58,005 nt of DNA from Bacillota bacterium (GCA_021324975.1 JAJPIA010000085.1:1-58005), one strand, 5' to 3'. Positions 27,790-37,350 are shown, counted from the first letter of the stretch. Made by a program: numbers and translations. The notes: generated by a model not told the origin, from the sequence alone.

Positions 27790-27819
27790 CTGAGCCTCAT
27801 CGGTGTGCCCGGTGCCGGG

Positions 27820-28611
27820 CTACATCATGGCGCGCGTGGCGCCACCGTCGATCAGGATCGTCGTGCCGGTGATGTAGCTCGCGAGATCCGACGCGAGGAA
27901 CACCGCCATGTTCGCAAACTCACGGGTATCGCCGTACCGCCCGGCGGGAATCGTGGCCATGGTCTCCCGCTCGACCGCTTCGGGCGTGCGGCCGGTTGCC
28001 TTCGCGACCGCCTCGTCGACGGCTTTGGTGCGGTCCGTGCGGATACGGCCGGGGGCGAGATTGTTGACGAGGATCTTATGCGGCGCCAGCTCGAACGACA
28101 ACGTCTTCGTGAGAGCAACCACGCCGGACCGGAACACGTTGCTCAGGATCAACTGCGGGATCGGCACCTTCACCCCGGATGTGATCACCGTCAAGATCCG
28201 GCCGCCGCCTTGGGCTTTCATCGGCTCGACCGCGCCGCGGATCAACCGGACGGCGCTCATCAGGTTTTGCTGGAACGCCTGCTCCCATTGCGCGTCGGCC
28301 AAGAGGAGGCCCGAGCCCGCCGGCGGCCCGCCCGCGTTCACCACGAGGATGCTCAACCGGCCGAACTCCGTGCGCGCCGTCTCCAGGAGCCGCTCCACGC
28401 CCTCCGGGCGCGACACGTCGGCGGCCACGCCGATGGCCCGCCGGTCGGTCGAGGTCGCGACCTCGTCCGCCGCGCGGCGGATCGCGTCCTCACGCCGGCT
28501 GCCCATGATCACGTCCGCGCCGGCCTCGGCCAAGCCCTGCGCGATCGCTCGTCCGATCCCGGCGCTCGCTCCAGACACGATTGCGACGCGTCCGGACAGG
28601 TCGATCTTCAT
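27820..28611 (-). CDS. SDR family protein lacking the canonical Tyr-x-x-x-Lys
   Basis: A 263-residue Rossmann protein. SGASAGIGRAI (13-23) binds the nucleotide and NAGG replaces NNAG. At the position of the catalytic YxxxK it reads ILSNVFRSGVVALTK, so the usual Tyr and Lys are absent. The rest (HKILVNNLAPGRIRTDR, FLASDLASYITGTTILIDGG) is a normal FabG-like C-terminus. A known SDR subgroup has this change and unknown chemistry. ATG 28611 follows GGGAGG. It probably forms an operon with chrA downstream. Annotation as an oxoacyl-ACP reductase would be unsafe. Confidence 0.87.
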   Translation of the reverse strand: MKIDLSGRVAIVSGASAGIGRAIAQGLAEAGADVIMGSRREDAIRRAADEVATSTDRRAIGVAADVSRPEGVERLLETARTEFGRLSILVVNAGGPPAGSGLLLADAQWEQAFQQNLMSAVRLIRGAVEPMKAQGGGRILTVITSGVKVPIPQLILSNVFRSGVVALTKTLSFELAPHKILVNNLAPGRIRTDRTKAVDEAVAKATGRTPEAVERETMATIPAGRYGDTREFANMAVFLASDLASYITGTTILIDGGATRAMM

Positions 28612-28742
28612 CCCGGTGCCTCCCTCCCGCGGTTAGGCGCGTCTGGCATCGCGGCCCCTGCGGCCGCTCCGGCATCGACCACGCGCACCCTCGGCGGCTC
28701 CACGCACCGCATTCGAGTTCGGCCGTGCGAATTTCCTTTGCC

Positions 28743-28771
28743 CTGACCGGACCGCGCCGGTGCGGTACGAT
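28743..28771 (+). promoter_or_regulatory. Predicted sigma-70-type promoter for the Pro-rich secreted protein
   Basis: CTGACC (28743-28748) and TACGAT (28766-28771) are separated by 17 bp, each matching four of six consensus bases. The site lies 91 bp upstream of the ATG at 28862. Inferred from pattern only. Confidence 0.4.
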
Positions 28772-28861
28772 CACGACTCAACAAGCCGATCGCCCGGTCG
28801 TGCAGGATTTTCCCTCGTGGTCTCGGAAAACGCAATTTGGGGAAGAACTAGACACCGACCC

Positions 28862-30328
28862 ATGCATCGTAGACACTCGACGCAGCCGTTTGCGCTCGCG
28901 ATGACCCCGGCGCGATTCCGCGGCGTGATCTGCCTCGCGCTGGCGGCGGGGCTCCTGACCGTCGGCGCGCCCGTGGGGCTCGCGCAGACGATCACTATCC
29001 CGTTCCCCGCGCCGTCTCAGCCGAGCCCTACGCCGCCCCAGCCCGGCCCGTCGCAGCCGGCGCCGTCACAACCCGGCCCGTCGCAACCGGCGCCCTCTCA
29101 GCCCGCGCCGGTGCCGCTTCAGCCGTCCCCGGGGCCCTCGCCGACCGTGCCCGGGCCGTCGAGTAAGTCGTCCGGCCCGGTCCAGGTGGCCGTCACCGGG
29201 ACGCCCGCGCCCGTGGACACCGTTCGCCTCGGCATCGAGACGGCGGTCCGGGAGATCATGCCGGCGGCGCGCGACGCGGAGGTCACGGTGGTGTCCGCCG
29301 TACCGGCGCTGGCCCCGCTGGATCCTTCGACGAACGCCGCGCTGCAGGCGACCGTGCAGGTCGTCTCGCCGGCGCGGCCGCCTCAGCTGATGACGCTGCC
29401 CGTCGCCGTGACGAACGTGGCGGCGCGGTGGCCGGACGCGCAGGTCCTCTTCGTCAGCAACAGCCCGGAGACGCTGCCGTTCGGCAAGGTGCTGTATAAT
29501 GCGGCCCTGCTCTCCGGGCAGACAGCCCGGCTGCTCTATCATCACCAGAACGGCTCGAAGATCGCCCGCATGACGATCGAGGTGGCGCTGAGCAACCCGA
29601 CGCGGTCGCCGATCACGCTCTGGGTCAACGGCGGGAGCGGCGGGCCCGCGGCCGACGAGCTGCTCATCGGGCACGCGGCCGCGTATCGGTTCCTCGAGCA
29701 GTACGCGACGCACGCGGCGTTCCTGATGCAGATCCCGGCGAACACCACGGTGCCGCTTCTGGTGCACGACCTGCCGCCGCTCGGGGTGGTGAGCGGCATC
29801 GTCCAACTCGGGCTCGTCACGGGCGACCGGCTGAACCTTCAGGTCTTTGCCCGGCTCGCGGGCGAGATGGACCCGCCGACGGAGAGCTTCATGTCCGACT
29901 TCGACAACGTGCACCAGCGGGGCGCGTTTGCCACCCCGCAGCTCACCCGCTCCGTGACGTTTGCGGCGGGCGGACCGCCCGTCATCATGACGCTCGGCGG
30001 CGACGCCGACCTGCTGCGGGAAGGCGCGACCGGCACGCAACTGCAGGGCAATTACGGGGTGGTGTACAACTTCGACGTTCACGCGACGAACCCGACGTCC
30101 GAGCCGGTCGTTGCCTCGCTGGTCATGCACGCCGACGGCGGTCAGGCTCGGGGCACGTTCATCGTGGACAACCAGATCATCAACGGCCCGACGGTGCAGC
30201 CGAACGCGCCGAAAACAATCACGACGATCCGGCTCATGCCCGGGGTGGACCGGACGTTCCGCATCACCACGATGCCGGAGAGCGGCTCCAACTACCCCGT
30301 TCATCTCCTGCTCGGCCCGCCGCCGTAG
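28862..30328 (+). CDS. Secreted protein with Pro-rich linker, function unknown
   Basis: A 488-residue exported protein. ATG 28862 gives a signal peptide (basic start, then VICLALAAGLLTVGAPVGLAQ, with likely cleavage after LAQ). Residues about 45-105 are a Pro/Ser/Gln linker built on PSQPAPSQPGPSQP repeats. After it comes a beta-rich globular part with no motif I recognise (TLWVNGGSGGPAADELLIGH, TTVPLLVHDLPPLGVVSGIV). The architecture suggests a cell-surface or periplasmic protein whose domain is held away from the envelope by the linker. It is convergent with the AttH-like gene 108 bp downstream; any link between them is speculation. Confidence 0.82.
   Translation: MHRRHSTQPFALAMTPARFRGVICLALAAGLLTVGAPVGLAQTITIPFPAPSQPSPTPPQPGPSQPAPSQPGPSQPAPSQPAPVPLQPSPGPSPTVPGPSSKSSGPVQVAVTGTPAPVDTVRLGIETAVREIMPAARDAEVTVVSAVPALAPLDPSTNAALQATVQVVSPARPPQLMTLPVAVTNVAARWPDAQVLFVSNSPETLPFGKVLYNAALLSGQTARLLYHHQNGSKIARMTIEVALSNPTRSPITLWVNGGSGGPAADELLIGHAAAYRFLEQYATHAAFLMQIPANTTVPLLVHDLPPLGVVSGIVQLGLVTGDRLNLQVFARLAGEMDPPTESFMSDFDNVHQRGAFATPQLTRSVTFAAGGPPVIMTLGGDADLLREGATGTQLQGNYGVVYNFDVHATNPTSEPVVASLVMHADGGQARGTFIVDNQIINGPTVQPNAPKTITTIRLMPGVDRTFRITTMPESGSNYPVHLLLGPPP
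29039..29098 (+). repeat. Two tandem 30-bp repeats encoding (QPGPSQPAPS)2
   Basis: Two adjacent 30-bp units (29039-29068 and 29069-29098) differ at only a few bases and are followed by a partial third. They encode the Pro-rich linker of the secreted protein. Such repeats can change copy number by slippage. Confidence 0.8.
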
Positions 30329-30436
30329 GACGCAGACGGGCTCGAGCCGTGGAGTTTTCCCGGTTCGAGGCGGCGCCTCGGCGCCACCCCACGCGCCGAT
30401 GCGGTCACCCGGGCCGCGGTTCCTGATCCCGCCGTG

Positions 30437-31903
30437 TCATGGGAGCGGGACGTACGTTTCCGAGGCGCCCTGTCCTCCCCAGACGAACGGACGGCCGTCC
30501 ACCACGCCGCTCGTGCGGGCGGTTGTCCGCAGTTGCAAAAACGCCCGATCCGGCGCCGGGGACGACGCGGTGGATGCGCCGAGCGGCATGCTGCCGAGCG
30601 CGTCCCAGACGTGCAGGCGCACGCGGACCCGGTCGGGCCCGCTCCTCGCATCGATCGTCACGTCGCTCGGGGCGCGCGTGGTGCGGCCGCGCACCACCGG
30701 TCCCGCGTGCCATCCCGCATAGATCAACCGCTCCACATCGAAGGCACCGACAAAGCCCCCCGCACTCGTCGCAGACCCCGGCGCCCACAAGAACAGCACC
30801 GCGGGCCGCGACGCCGCGACGCCGGTCCCGGCCGCGTGGAGCGCGCCGTAGAGGACGGCTCCTCCGGGCCCGGACGCCTCCCCCCAGTCCCAGGTGACGC
30901 CGCGCCAGGTGCCCCAGTTGTGATCGTGGTACGCGGGAACGTCGCGGAGGCGAAGCGGCCGATCGTCGGCGATGATCGTACCCGAGAGAGAACCGCGGAG
31001 CACCGGCACGACATAACCTGAGCGCACGAGGCTCTCGTCGGTCTCCGCCGGCGGCAGATAGAGCCCGGGGACCGGCACGAGCGTGAGGTCGACCCCCAGG
31101 CGCGCGCTGCGTACCACGATGCGGTAGCGACCGGCGTCGATCCACACGCGCGCCGGGCCGATGCGTTGCGCGGCCGACGTCTCCGAGAGATCATGCGATC
31201 CGATCGCGGCCGGCAGGGCGATGTCGGTGACCGGCCGCCCCGGCCGGCGAAGCCGGAAGAGCACCGCACCCCGACCGTTGCCGCCGGCGAGGAGCGTCAG
31301 GTACCCGTACGTCCGCGATCGTGGATCGATGAACGTAAAGTAATCCCACTCCGCCCAGGCCGCCCGCTCCGCCGCGCCGGGAGTGTGAAACCGGTCGATC
31401 CTGTTGTACAGCACGCCGGAGCTTCGAGCGAGCCATCCGCGATCGGAGGCGGCATCCGCGGCGCCGGGAACGGCGTCGTGGGCGCCCGCCGCCCGGTCGA
31501 GCGAGGGGATGCCGGCCGACGCGACGGCGGCCGCGACGCGGCCGCGCGCGCGCACGTAGATCTGCCGATCCCGGAGCTGCGGCGCGGCGGCGGCGACCGT
31601 GGATCCGAAGCGCGGTCCCGTCAAGACGTCCTGGACGATGAAGGCGGCGTTCGGGATCGAGAAATACAATCCCGTCACGCCGTTGACCTTGAGAACCGCC
31701 GGGTCCACGCCGGTGGGCAGCAGGACGACGTCCCCCCCGGCGGCGAGATTCGGATCACGCGCCTGGGCGAGCAACGCCTCCCCGACCGACAGGAGCGCGA
31801 TCATCACGGCCACGCCCATGCCGTATCCGAGCAGCAACAGCGCGGCGCGCCACGGACGATCGGCCAGGCTCCGCCACGCCAGCAGCCACGCGACGCGCAT
31901 CAC
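30437..31903 (-). CDS. AttH/CrtC-like lipocalin-type domain protein with FtsX-like N-terminal anchor
   Basis: 488 residues. The first about 135 residues look like the start of an FtsX/MacB permease: RSLADRPWRAALLLLGYGMG, a helix, then an extracytoplasmic stretch. The rest is a CrtC/AttH-type domain with the signature YHDHNWGTWRGVTWDWGEA (from about 325). That family includes carotenoid 1,2-hydratase and AttH. The ATG overlaps the stop of the ABC ATPase gene (ATGA, 31900-31903). With the two FtsX permeases and the ATPase it recreates the attEFGH set known from Agrobacterium. The three C-terminal permease helices are missing, so the helix seems to serve only as an anchor. Confidence 0.8.
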   Translation of the reverse strand: MMRVAWLLAWRSLADRPWRAALLLLGYGMGVAVMIALLSVGEALLAQARDPNLAAGGDVVLLPTGVDPAVLKVNGVTGLYFSIPNAAFIVQDVLTGPRFGSTVAAAAPQLRDRQIYVRARGRVAAAVASAGIPSLDRAAGAHDAVPGAADAASDRGWLARSSGVLYNRIDRFHTPGAAERAAWAEWDYFTFIDPRSRTYGYLTLLAGGNGRGAVLFRLRRPGRPVTDIALPAAIGSHDLSETSAAQRIGPARVWIDAGRYRIVVRSARLGVDLTLVPVPGLYLPPAETDESLVRSGYVVPVLRGSLSGTIIADDRPLRLRDVPAYHDHNWGTWRGVTWDWGEASGPGGAVLYGALHAAGTGVAASRPAVLFLWAPGSATSAGGFVGAFDVERLIYAGWHAGPVVRGRTTRAPSDVTIDARSGPDRVRVRLHVWDALGSMPLGASTASSPAPDRAFLQLRTTARTSGVVDGRPFVWGGQGASETYVPLP

Positions 31904-32598
31904 GTGATGACGCCGTCCTTCATCCGCACCTGCCGGTCCGCGAGCGCGGCGATCTCCGGGTTGTGCGTCACGACGACCACGGCGAGGCCCTCGGTGCTCA
32001 CCTCCCGGAGCAGCATCCCGACCTCGCGGCCGGTGGCCTCATCCAACTCTCCCGTCGGTTCGTCCGCGAGTAGCACCTGAGGCCGATTCGCGAGCGCCCG
32101 CGCGATCGCGACGCGCTGCATCTCCCCGCCGCTCAGCTGCCCGGGGTGGTGCCGCAGCCGCGCCGAGAGACCGACGCGGGCCAGCAGCGCTCGGGCGCGC
32201 GCCCGCCGCTCGCCCGGCGGCACGCCGGCTTCGATCATGGGCAGCAGCACGTTCTCCTCCGCGGTGAGCATCGGCAGCAGAAAGAACCGCTGAAACACGA
32301 ACCCGATATGCCGGAGCCGCAGCCTGGTCAGGGCCGCGTCGCTCATCTCTGCGGTACGTCGGCCCAAGGCCGTGACTGCGCCCGTCGTGGGCACGTCGAC
32401 CCCGCCGAGCACGTGCAGGAGCGTGGATTTGCCGCAGCCGCTCGGGCCCAGGATCGCAAGACACCGGCCCCGCTCGACGTCGAGGCTCACGCCGCGAAGC
32501 GCGCGGACGACGCCGCCCGGCATCCGGTAGTCCTTGGTCACATCCCGCGCCTCGATCACGGCGCCGGGCGCGTGGGCCGGCGGCAACTCGGCGGTCAC
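31900..32598 (-). CDS. ABC transporter ATPase, LolD/MacB type (AttE-like)
   Basis: A 232-residue ATPase. Walker A is GPSGCGKST, the Q-loop is FVFQRFFLLP, the signature is LSGGEMQRVAIARAL, Walker B is VLLADEPTGELD and the H-loop is VVTHN. This is the MacB/LolD/FtsE class that drives FtsX-type permeases by mechanotransmission rather than classical transport. The GTG start overlaps the upstream permease stop by 4 bp. It belongs to the attEFGH-like operon (34683 to 30437). Substrate unknown; lipid or lipoprotein handling at the envelope is plausible from the class. Confidence 0.9.
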   Translation of the reverse strand: MTAELPPAHAPGAVIEARDVTKDYRMPGGVVRALRGVSLDVERGRCLAILGPSGCGKSTLLHVLGGVDVPTTGAVTALGRRTAEMSDAALTRLRLRHIGFVFQRFFLLPMLTAEENVLLPMIEAGVPPGERRARARALLARVGLSARLRHHPGQLSGGEMQRVAIARALANRPQVLLADEPTGELDEATGREVGMLLREVSTEGLAVVVVTHNPEIAALADRQVRMKDGVIT

Positions 32599-33818
32599 GA
32601 CTGCACCTCCGCGTGCAGCGTCGGAGCGACGCCGAGGCGGGACGCCACCATCGCGGGATAGACGCCGCCGGCCGCACCGGTCACGAGCAGCATCGCCGCC
32701 GTTCGCGTCGCCGCCCCGGGGCCGAACGTGAAGAAATGCAGGTTCTCGGGCACGCCGGGCGCCCCGCGCAAAATGGCGTCGAGCGGACCGCTCAGCCCGA
32801 GGCCGAGGGCGAACGCGCCCGGGAGGCTCAGCGCGCTCAGGACCACGCCTTCCAGGACGACGAGCGCGCCGACACGGAACCGTGTCATGCCGAGCGCCCG
32901 CAGCATGGCGATCTCGCCGAGCCGTTCCCCCAGCGACAGCGTAACGATCGACGTCACGAGCAAGAAGGACACGAGCAGGCTGAGCGTGCTGAGGATCACG
33001 GCAAACTGGTTGAAGTACGTGAGCCGCGCGCCGGCCCTGGCGATGAACCGGCCGATGGTCAGCGCATCGACCCGCGGCTCCTGCGCGCCGATCCAGGCCG
33101 CGATGCCGCCTGCCTGCGCGGGATCGGACACGCGCACCAAGATGAGCGACGCCCCGCCCGGAGCCATGGCGCGCACCCGGCGCAGATCCTCGGTCCGGAG
33201 GGCCATCGACCGCTGCGTGGCCAAATCGACGTAGAAGTCCGCCACGCCGGTGACGCGCGCTCGCAACGCTCCCGACGGCCCGGTGATGCCGAGCGATGGC
33301 GCCCCCGAGACGACGACCGCGTCGCCGACGTGCACCCCGTCGAGCCGGACCATGTTCTCGTTCACGACGATCGGAATGTCGGCGCCGCCCCCTTCCGGGT
33401 CCGCGGCAGCGCGGCCGGGCAGGTCGCGGCCGGCGAGCATGCCGTACACGCCCGTACCGCCCCGGGGCACGCCGATCGCGAACGAGGCGAACGTCGCACG
33501 GCCGCGACGCACGTACACGTTCGTCGCGAGGACCGGGACCGCGGCGGTGACGCCCGGCCGGGATGCGATGGCCGCGGCCAGACCGTCGCCGTCCGGAATC
33601 TCCGCGTCGCCGGAGAACGGGAGCGTGCCCTTGGGGACGACGCGAATGGCAAATCCGAGCCGGCTCAACAGCTGGCCCAGGCTCGCCTGCAACCCGCCCG
33701 AGAGCATCGTCATGTCGAGCAGCAATGCGCCCGTCACGCTGAGCCCGAGAATCACGAGCGCCGTGCGCACGGGATTGCGGCGCAGCGTGCGCCAGGCGAG
33801 GAACGACAGCGCCGTCAT
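32595..33818 (-). CDS. FtsX-like ABC permease (AttF/G-like)
   Basis: A 407-residue MacB-type permease. An N-terminal helix (LRRNPVRTALVILGLSVTGA) is followed by a large extracytoplasmic domain (about 45-270), then three helices, the first with VSFLLVTSIVTLSLGERLGE leading into IAMLRALGMTRF, the coupling region to the ATPase. The start at 33818 lies 7 bp after the neighbouring permease stop. It is part of the AttEFGH-like operon, with which it would form a heterodimeric complex. Confidence 0.88.
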   Translation of the reverse strand: MTALSFLAWRTLRRNPVRTALVILGLSVTGALLLDMTMLSGGLQASLGQLLSRLGFAIRVVPKGTLPFSGDAEIPDGDGLAAAIASRPGVTAAVPVLATNVYVRRGRATFASFAIGVPRGGTGVYGMLAGRDLPGRAAADPEGGGADIPIVVNENMVRLDGVHVGDAVVVSGAPSLGITGPSGALRARVTGVADFYVDLATQRSMALRTEDLRRVRAMAPGGASLILVRVSDPAQAGGIAAWIGAQEPRVDALTIGRFIARAGARLTYFNQFAVILSTLSLLVSFLLVTSIVTLSLGERLGEIAMLRALGMTRFRVGALVVLEGVVLSALSLPGAFALGLGLSGPLDAILRGAPGVPENLHFFTFGPGAATRTAAMLLVTGAAGGVYPAMVASRLGVAPTLHAEVQS

Positions 33819-33825
33819 CTCCGGG

Positions 33826-34683
33826 CTACCGGCCGAGCTGCTCGCGCGCCGGGCGCCGGAGGAGGCGCCACGCCGTGGCCGCGCCCGCGGCGAGGCCGAT
33901 GAGCACCGAAAGCCCGACGGTTTCCGCCAAGACCGGCCACGTGATCACCGAGAACACGAGTGGCGTGTCGAAGAGGCGGCGGTAGTAGAGGTTGATGGCG
34001 GCGGAGAGCGCGTAGCCCAGCCCCACGCCGGCGAGGCTGCCGGCCAGGGCCACCCCCGCGGCGATCAGCAGGAGGGAGGCGGCGACGCTACGCCGCGAGA
34101 TGCCGACGAGCCGCATCACCCCGACGTGCCGCCGCATCTCCTCGCCCCGGAGCGTCATGATGGTGAGGAGAAACACGCTGCTCGCGAGCAGCGTGACGAC
34201 GCTGATGGCGCGATGAAAGCGCGCGATCACCTCGAACGTGCTCGACCCCTGCGCCGCCACCTCGTCCGACGTATAGGCCCGGAACCCGAGCGGGAGCGTG
34301 TTGAGCCGCGCCGCCACGTCCGTGGGGCGCGTCCCCGCGCGCACGCGCACGACCACGCTGTCCACGTTGTCACCCGCGCCGTCGAGCGCCTCGAGGTCCG
34401 CAAGGTGCAGGCGCAGGTCCACGCGCGTGCGCGAGATCTCGGTGGGGTACTCGGCCGGCCGGTACACCTCTGCGACGCGAAACGCGCGCCACGGCCCGGC
34501 CGCCGTTCGCGCGACCTCGATCACGTCGCCTTGCCGCACGCCGAGCAGACGGGCCGACCGGTCCGTGAGCGCCAGCGACGGCGGCTCCGGCCCCCGATGC
34601 GCGGCGAGCCCGGGCGCAGCGGCGAGCGCCGCCGTCACCGTCGCCGCGAGCCAACACACCGCCCAGCGCCGATTCCGTCGCAT
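33826..34683 (-). CDS. Compact FtsX-like ABC permease (AttF/G-like)
   Basis: A 285-residue permease. The N-terminal helix looks like a signal (WAVCWLAATVTAALAAAPGLA), the extracytoplasmic domain is short, and three C-terminal helices follow with HVGVMRLVGISRRSVAAS, the FtsX coupling segment. It is smaller than its partner (285 against 407 residues). I choose ATG 34683. A TATCAT hexamer (34690-34695) lies only 6 bp upstream and no ribosome site is seen, so the message may be leaderless. First gene of the AttEFGH-like operon. Confidence 0.82.
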   Translation of the reverse strand: MRRNRRWAVCWLAATVTAALAAAPGLAAHRGPEPPSLALTDRSARLLGVRQGDVIEVARTAAGPWRAFRVAEVYRPAEYPTEISRTRVDLRLHLADLEALDGAGDNVDSVVVRVRAGTRPTDVAARLNTLPLGFRAYTSDEVAAQGSSTFEVIARFHRAISVVTLLASSVFLLTIMTLRGEEMRRHVGVMRLVGISRRSVAASLLLIAAGVALAGSLAGVGLGYALSAAINLYYRRLFDTPLVFSVITWPVLAETVGLSVLIGLAAGAATAWRLLRRPAREQLGR

Positions 34684-34689
34684 ACGCCT

Positions 34690-34695
34690 ATGATA
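34690..34695 (-). promoter_or_regulatory. Candidate -10 hexamer for a leaderless AttEFGH-like operon
   Basis: TATCAT on the minus strand (five of six consensus bases), with TCGGCA 17 bp upstream as a weak -35. The expected start of transcription falls at or next to the ATG at 34683. Prediction only. Confidence 0.35.
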
Positions 34696-34814
34696 GCAAG
34701 GTGGTCTCTCGATGCCGATCGGTGCGGCAGCCACGCCTACCCGGTGGCGCTGGTTTGCGCGTTCCGACGGGCTCCGGCGTTTCACTCCGCCGCAATGGGC
34801 GGGCGCGGCGGGCG

Positions 34815-35327
34815 CTACCGTCCGGTCCCCGGACCCCCCTGCCCTGCGGCCGCTCGAAGGGGGCCCGCGAGGCGATCGTACGTCACGGTGAGGTCTTCCG
34901 GCAGCACCTTCACCTCGCCCAGGACCGGCATGAAGTTGGTGTCGCCGATCCAGCGCGGGACGACGTGGATGTGCAGGTGATCGTCGATGCCCGCGCCGGC
35001 CGCTCGCCCGAGGTTCATGCCGACGTTGAAGCCCTCCGGGCGGTACACCTCGGTGACCGCCTGGATGGACGCCGTCATCAGGTGAAACATCTCGAGCCGC
35101 TCCGGCGCGGTCAGCGCCTCGGGACGCGCCACGTGACGGCGCGGCACCACCATCAGGTGACTGGAGTTGTACGGAAACGCGTTCAGGATAACGAAGGCGT
35201 CCCGCCCCTGGAACAGCACGCCGTGCTCACGGTCGCGGCCGTCGGCGGGCAGGGTGCAAAAAATGCAACCCTCGGTCCTGGCCGTCTTAATGTATTGTAG
35301 CCTCCACGGCGCCCACAGCTGCTTCAC
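34815..35327 (-). CDS. HIT-family nucleotide hydrolase/phosphorylase
   Basis: 170 residues. The histidine triad is [10 protein letters not shown] (about 117-126). The N-terminal [13 protein letters not shown] and CIFC (21-24) are shared with the AP4A phosphorylase-like HIT proteins of Gram-positive bacteria and Actinobacteria. These act on dinucleoside polyphosphates or AMP conjugates in the cytosol. ATG 35327 overlaps the rnc stop (ATGA). It is the last gene of the fab-rnc block. The natural substrate is not known. Confidence 0.88.
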   Translation of the reverse strand: MKQLWAPWRLQYIKTARTEGCIFCTLPADGRDREHGVLFQGRDAFVILNAFPYNSSHLMVVPRRHVARPEALTAPERLEMFHLMTASIQAVTEVYRPEGFNVGMNLGRAAGAGIDDHLHIHVVPRWIGDTNFMPVLGEVKVLPEDLTVTYDRLAGPLRAAAGQGGPGTGR

Positions 35328-36070
35328 CCGGCCTGTCCCCGCCGCAACTGAACGAGCGCCTGCTCGGCCGCGGCCTGCTCCGCTTCTTTCTTGCTGCGGC
35401 CCCGGCCTTCGCCGAGCGTGCGCCCGCCGACCTCCACGACGGCGACGAAGACGCGGCTGTGGTCCGGCCCTTCCTGGCCGGTAATGCGGTAGCGCGGCAG
35501 CCGGCGCTCCCGCTGCTGGATCAGCTCTTGGAGCTGGCTCTTGTAATCGCCCTCCCCCGGCTCCTCGAGCCGGGCCAGGTCCTCGGCGAACCAGCGCATC
35601 ACACAGTGGTGCGCTACACCGTACCCCGAATCGACGTAGACCGCGCCGACCACGGCCTCGATGGCGTCCGCCAGCAGCGACGCCCGGCTGCGGCCGCCGC
35701 CCTTCTCCTCGCCGCGGCCGAGCACGAGGTAGCGCCCAAGGTCGAGCGACCGCGCGACGTGGGCCAGCGGCCCCTCGCTGACGACCGCGGCGCGCAGCCG
35801 CGCGAGGTCGCCCTCGAGCCGCGTCGGGAACACCCGATAGAGGTGGTCGCTGACGGCGAGGTTGAGCACGGCGTCGCCGAGAAACTCGAGGCGTTCGTAG
35901 TTGTCGCCGTGGCGGCTGCGGGCGTCGGCGCCCACGGACCCATGCACGAGCGCCGTGTGCAGCAACGCCCGGTCGCGGAACCGCACGTCCAGCTTGGTCT
36001 CAAGTTCCCGAAGCTGAGCGTCGCGCTCCGGGGACAGCTCCGCGGCGCCGTTTGCGGCGTGGCCGTTCAC
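35324..36070 (-). CDS. rnc: Ribonuclease III
   Basis: A 248-residue double-strand RNA nuclease. The signature is [22 protein letters not shown], the second acidic site is [18 protein letters not shown], and the C-terminal double-stranded RNA-binding domain (about 170-245) has [23 protein letters not shown] 36070 overlaps the fabF stop (GTGA), so the longer upstream frame is not needed. It processes rRNA precursors and some mRNAs. Placement after fabF is typical of Firmicutes-like genomes. Confidence 0.95.
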   Translation of the reverse strand: MNGHAANGAAELSPERDAQLRELETKLDVRFRDRALLHTALVHGSVGADARSRHGDNYERLEFLGDAVLNLAVSDHLYRVFPTRLEGDLARLRAAVVSEGPLAHVARSLDLGRYLVLGRGEEKGGGRSRASLLADAIEAVVGAVYVDSGYGVAHHCVMRWFAEDLARLEEPGEGDYKSQLQELIQQRERRLPRYRITGQEGPDHSRVFVAVVEVGGRTLGEGRGRSKKEAEQAAAEQALVQLRRGQAG

Positions 36071-37323
36071 GGCCTCCGCACGACCAGGATGGCGTTGTGG
36101 CCGCCGAACCCAAACGCGTTCGACATCGCGACATCGACCGAGGCGGGGCGGGGCACGTTGGGCACGTAGTCGAGGTCGCAGTCCGGGTCCGGGACCTCGT
36201 AGTTGATGGTCGGCGGGACGTGCTTGCGGTCGATCGCGAGCGCGCATGCGATCAGCTCGATGCCGCCCGCGGCGCCGAGCAGATGCCCGGTCATCGACTT
36301 CGTCGAGCTGACCGGGATGCGCTTCGCGTCCTCGCCGAACACACGCTTGAGCGCGATCGTCTCAAACTTGTCGTTGTACGGTGTGCTCGTGCCGTGGGCG
36401 TTGACGTAGTCGACCTCCGCCAGGTCCACGCCCGCGTCGTTGAGCGCCATCCGGATCGCCAGAGCCGCGCCCTCGCCCTCCGGATCCGGTTGCGTAATGT
36501 GGTAGGCGTCCGCGCTCATGCCGTATCCGGCGAGCTCCGCGTAGATCCGCGCACCGCGGCGCTCGGCGTGGTCCCACGCCTCCAGGAGCACGATGCCCGC
36601 ACCCTCACCCATGACGAACCCGTCCCGACCGGCGTCGAACGGACGGCACGCGCGGGCCGGGGCATCGTTGCGGGTACTGAGCGCCTTCATGGAACAAAAC
36701 CCGGCGAGGCTGAGGGGCGTGATCGCGGCCTCCGAGCCGCCGCAGATCATGGCGTCGGCGTCGCCGTGCTGGATGATGCGGGCCGCCTCGCCAACCGCAT
36801 GACCTCCGGTGGCGCACGCCGACACCATCGAGAAATTGGGGCCGCGGGCGCCAACCTGCATGCTGACCGCGCCGGATGCCATGTTGATGATCATCATGGG
36901 GGCGAAAAACGGGCTCACGCGGTCCGGGCCGCGTGAGCGAAGAATCTCGTGCTGCTCCTCCCACGTGTGCGCCCCGCCGATGCCCGAACCGATCACCACG
37001 CCGACCCGATCGCGGTTCGCGGGGGAGATCGTGAACCGGGCGTCCTCGAGCGCGAGGCGTGTGGCCGCGATCGCGAGGTGGACAAACCGGTCGTTGCGGC
37101 GCACCTCTTTGCGATCGAGGTACGCGGCAGGGTCGAAGTCGGTTACCTCCGCGGCGATCTGGCACGTGAACGCGCCGGGATCGAAGGACGCGATCCGCCG
37201 GACGCCCGACCGCCCCTCCATGAGCGCATTCCAGAACGCGTCCTTGCCCGTGCCGATCGGGCTGACGACGCCGAGCCCTGTGACGGCCACCCGCCGGCGC
37301 CCCACAGGCCCAGGTCCCGGCAT
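36067..37323 (-). CDS. fabF: Beta-ketoacyl-ACP synthase II
   Basis: A 418-residue condensing enzyme of type II fatty acid synthesis. The N-terminal [21 protein letters not shown], the catalytic Cys in the nucleophile elbow ([20 protein letters not shown]), and the His residues in [11 protein letters not shown] and [15 protein letters not shown] are all present. ATG 37323 is preferred to the GTG one codon earlier. It lies 27 bp after acpP and overlaps rnc by 4 bp. In this cluster it is the only ketoacyl synthase, since fabH is absent. Confidence 0.96.
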   Translation of the reverse strand: MPGPGPVGRRRVAVTGLGVVSPIGTGKDAFWNALMEGRSGVRRIASFDPGAFTCQIAAEVTDFDPAAYLDRKEVRRNDRFVHLAIAATRLALEDARFTISPANRDRVGVVIGSGIGGAHTWEEQHEILRSRGPDRVSPFFAPMMIINMASGAVSMQVGARGPNFSMVSACATGGHAVGEAARIIQHGDADAMICGGSEAAITPLSLAGFCSMKALSTRNDAPARACRPFDAGRDGFVMGEGAGIVLLEAWDHAERRGARIYAELAGYGMSADAYHITQPDPEGEGAALAIRMALNDAGVDLAEVDYVNAHGTSTPYNDKFETIALKRVFGEDAKRIPVSSTKSMTGHLLGAAGGIELIACALAIDRKHVPPTINYEVPDPDCDLDYVPNVPRPASVDVAMSNAFGFGGHNAILVVRRP

Positions 37324-37350
37324 CACCGACTCCGCCCAGGCGGCTCGGCG

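Noticed and set aside
29495-29500. TATAAT inside the secreted-protein gene
   Set aside because: It encodes part of KVLYNAA in the correct frame and has no -35 or downstream gene start nearby.
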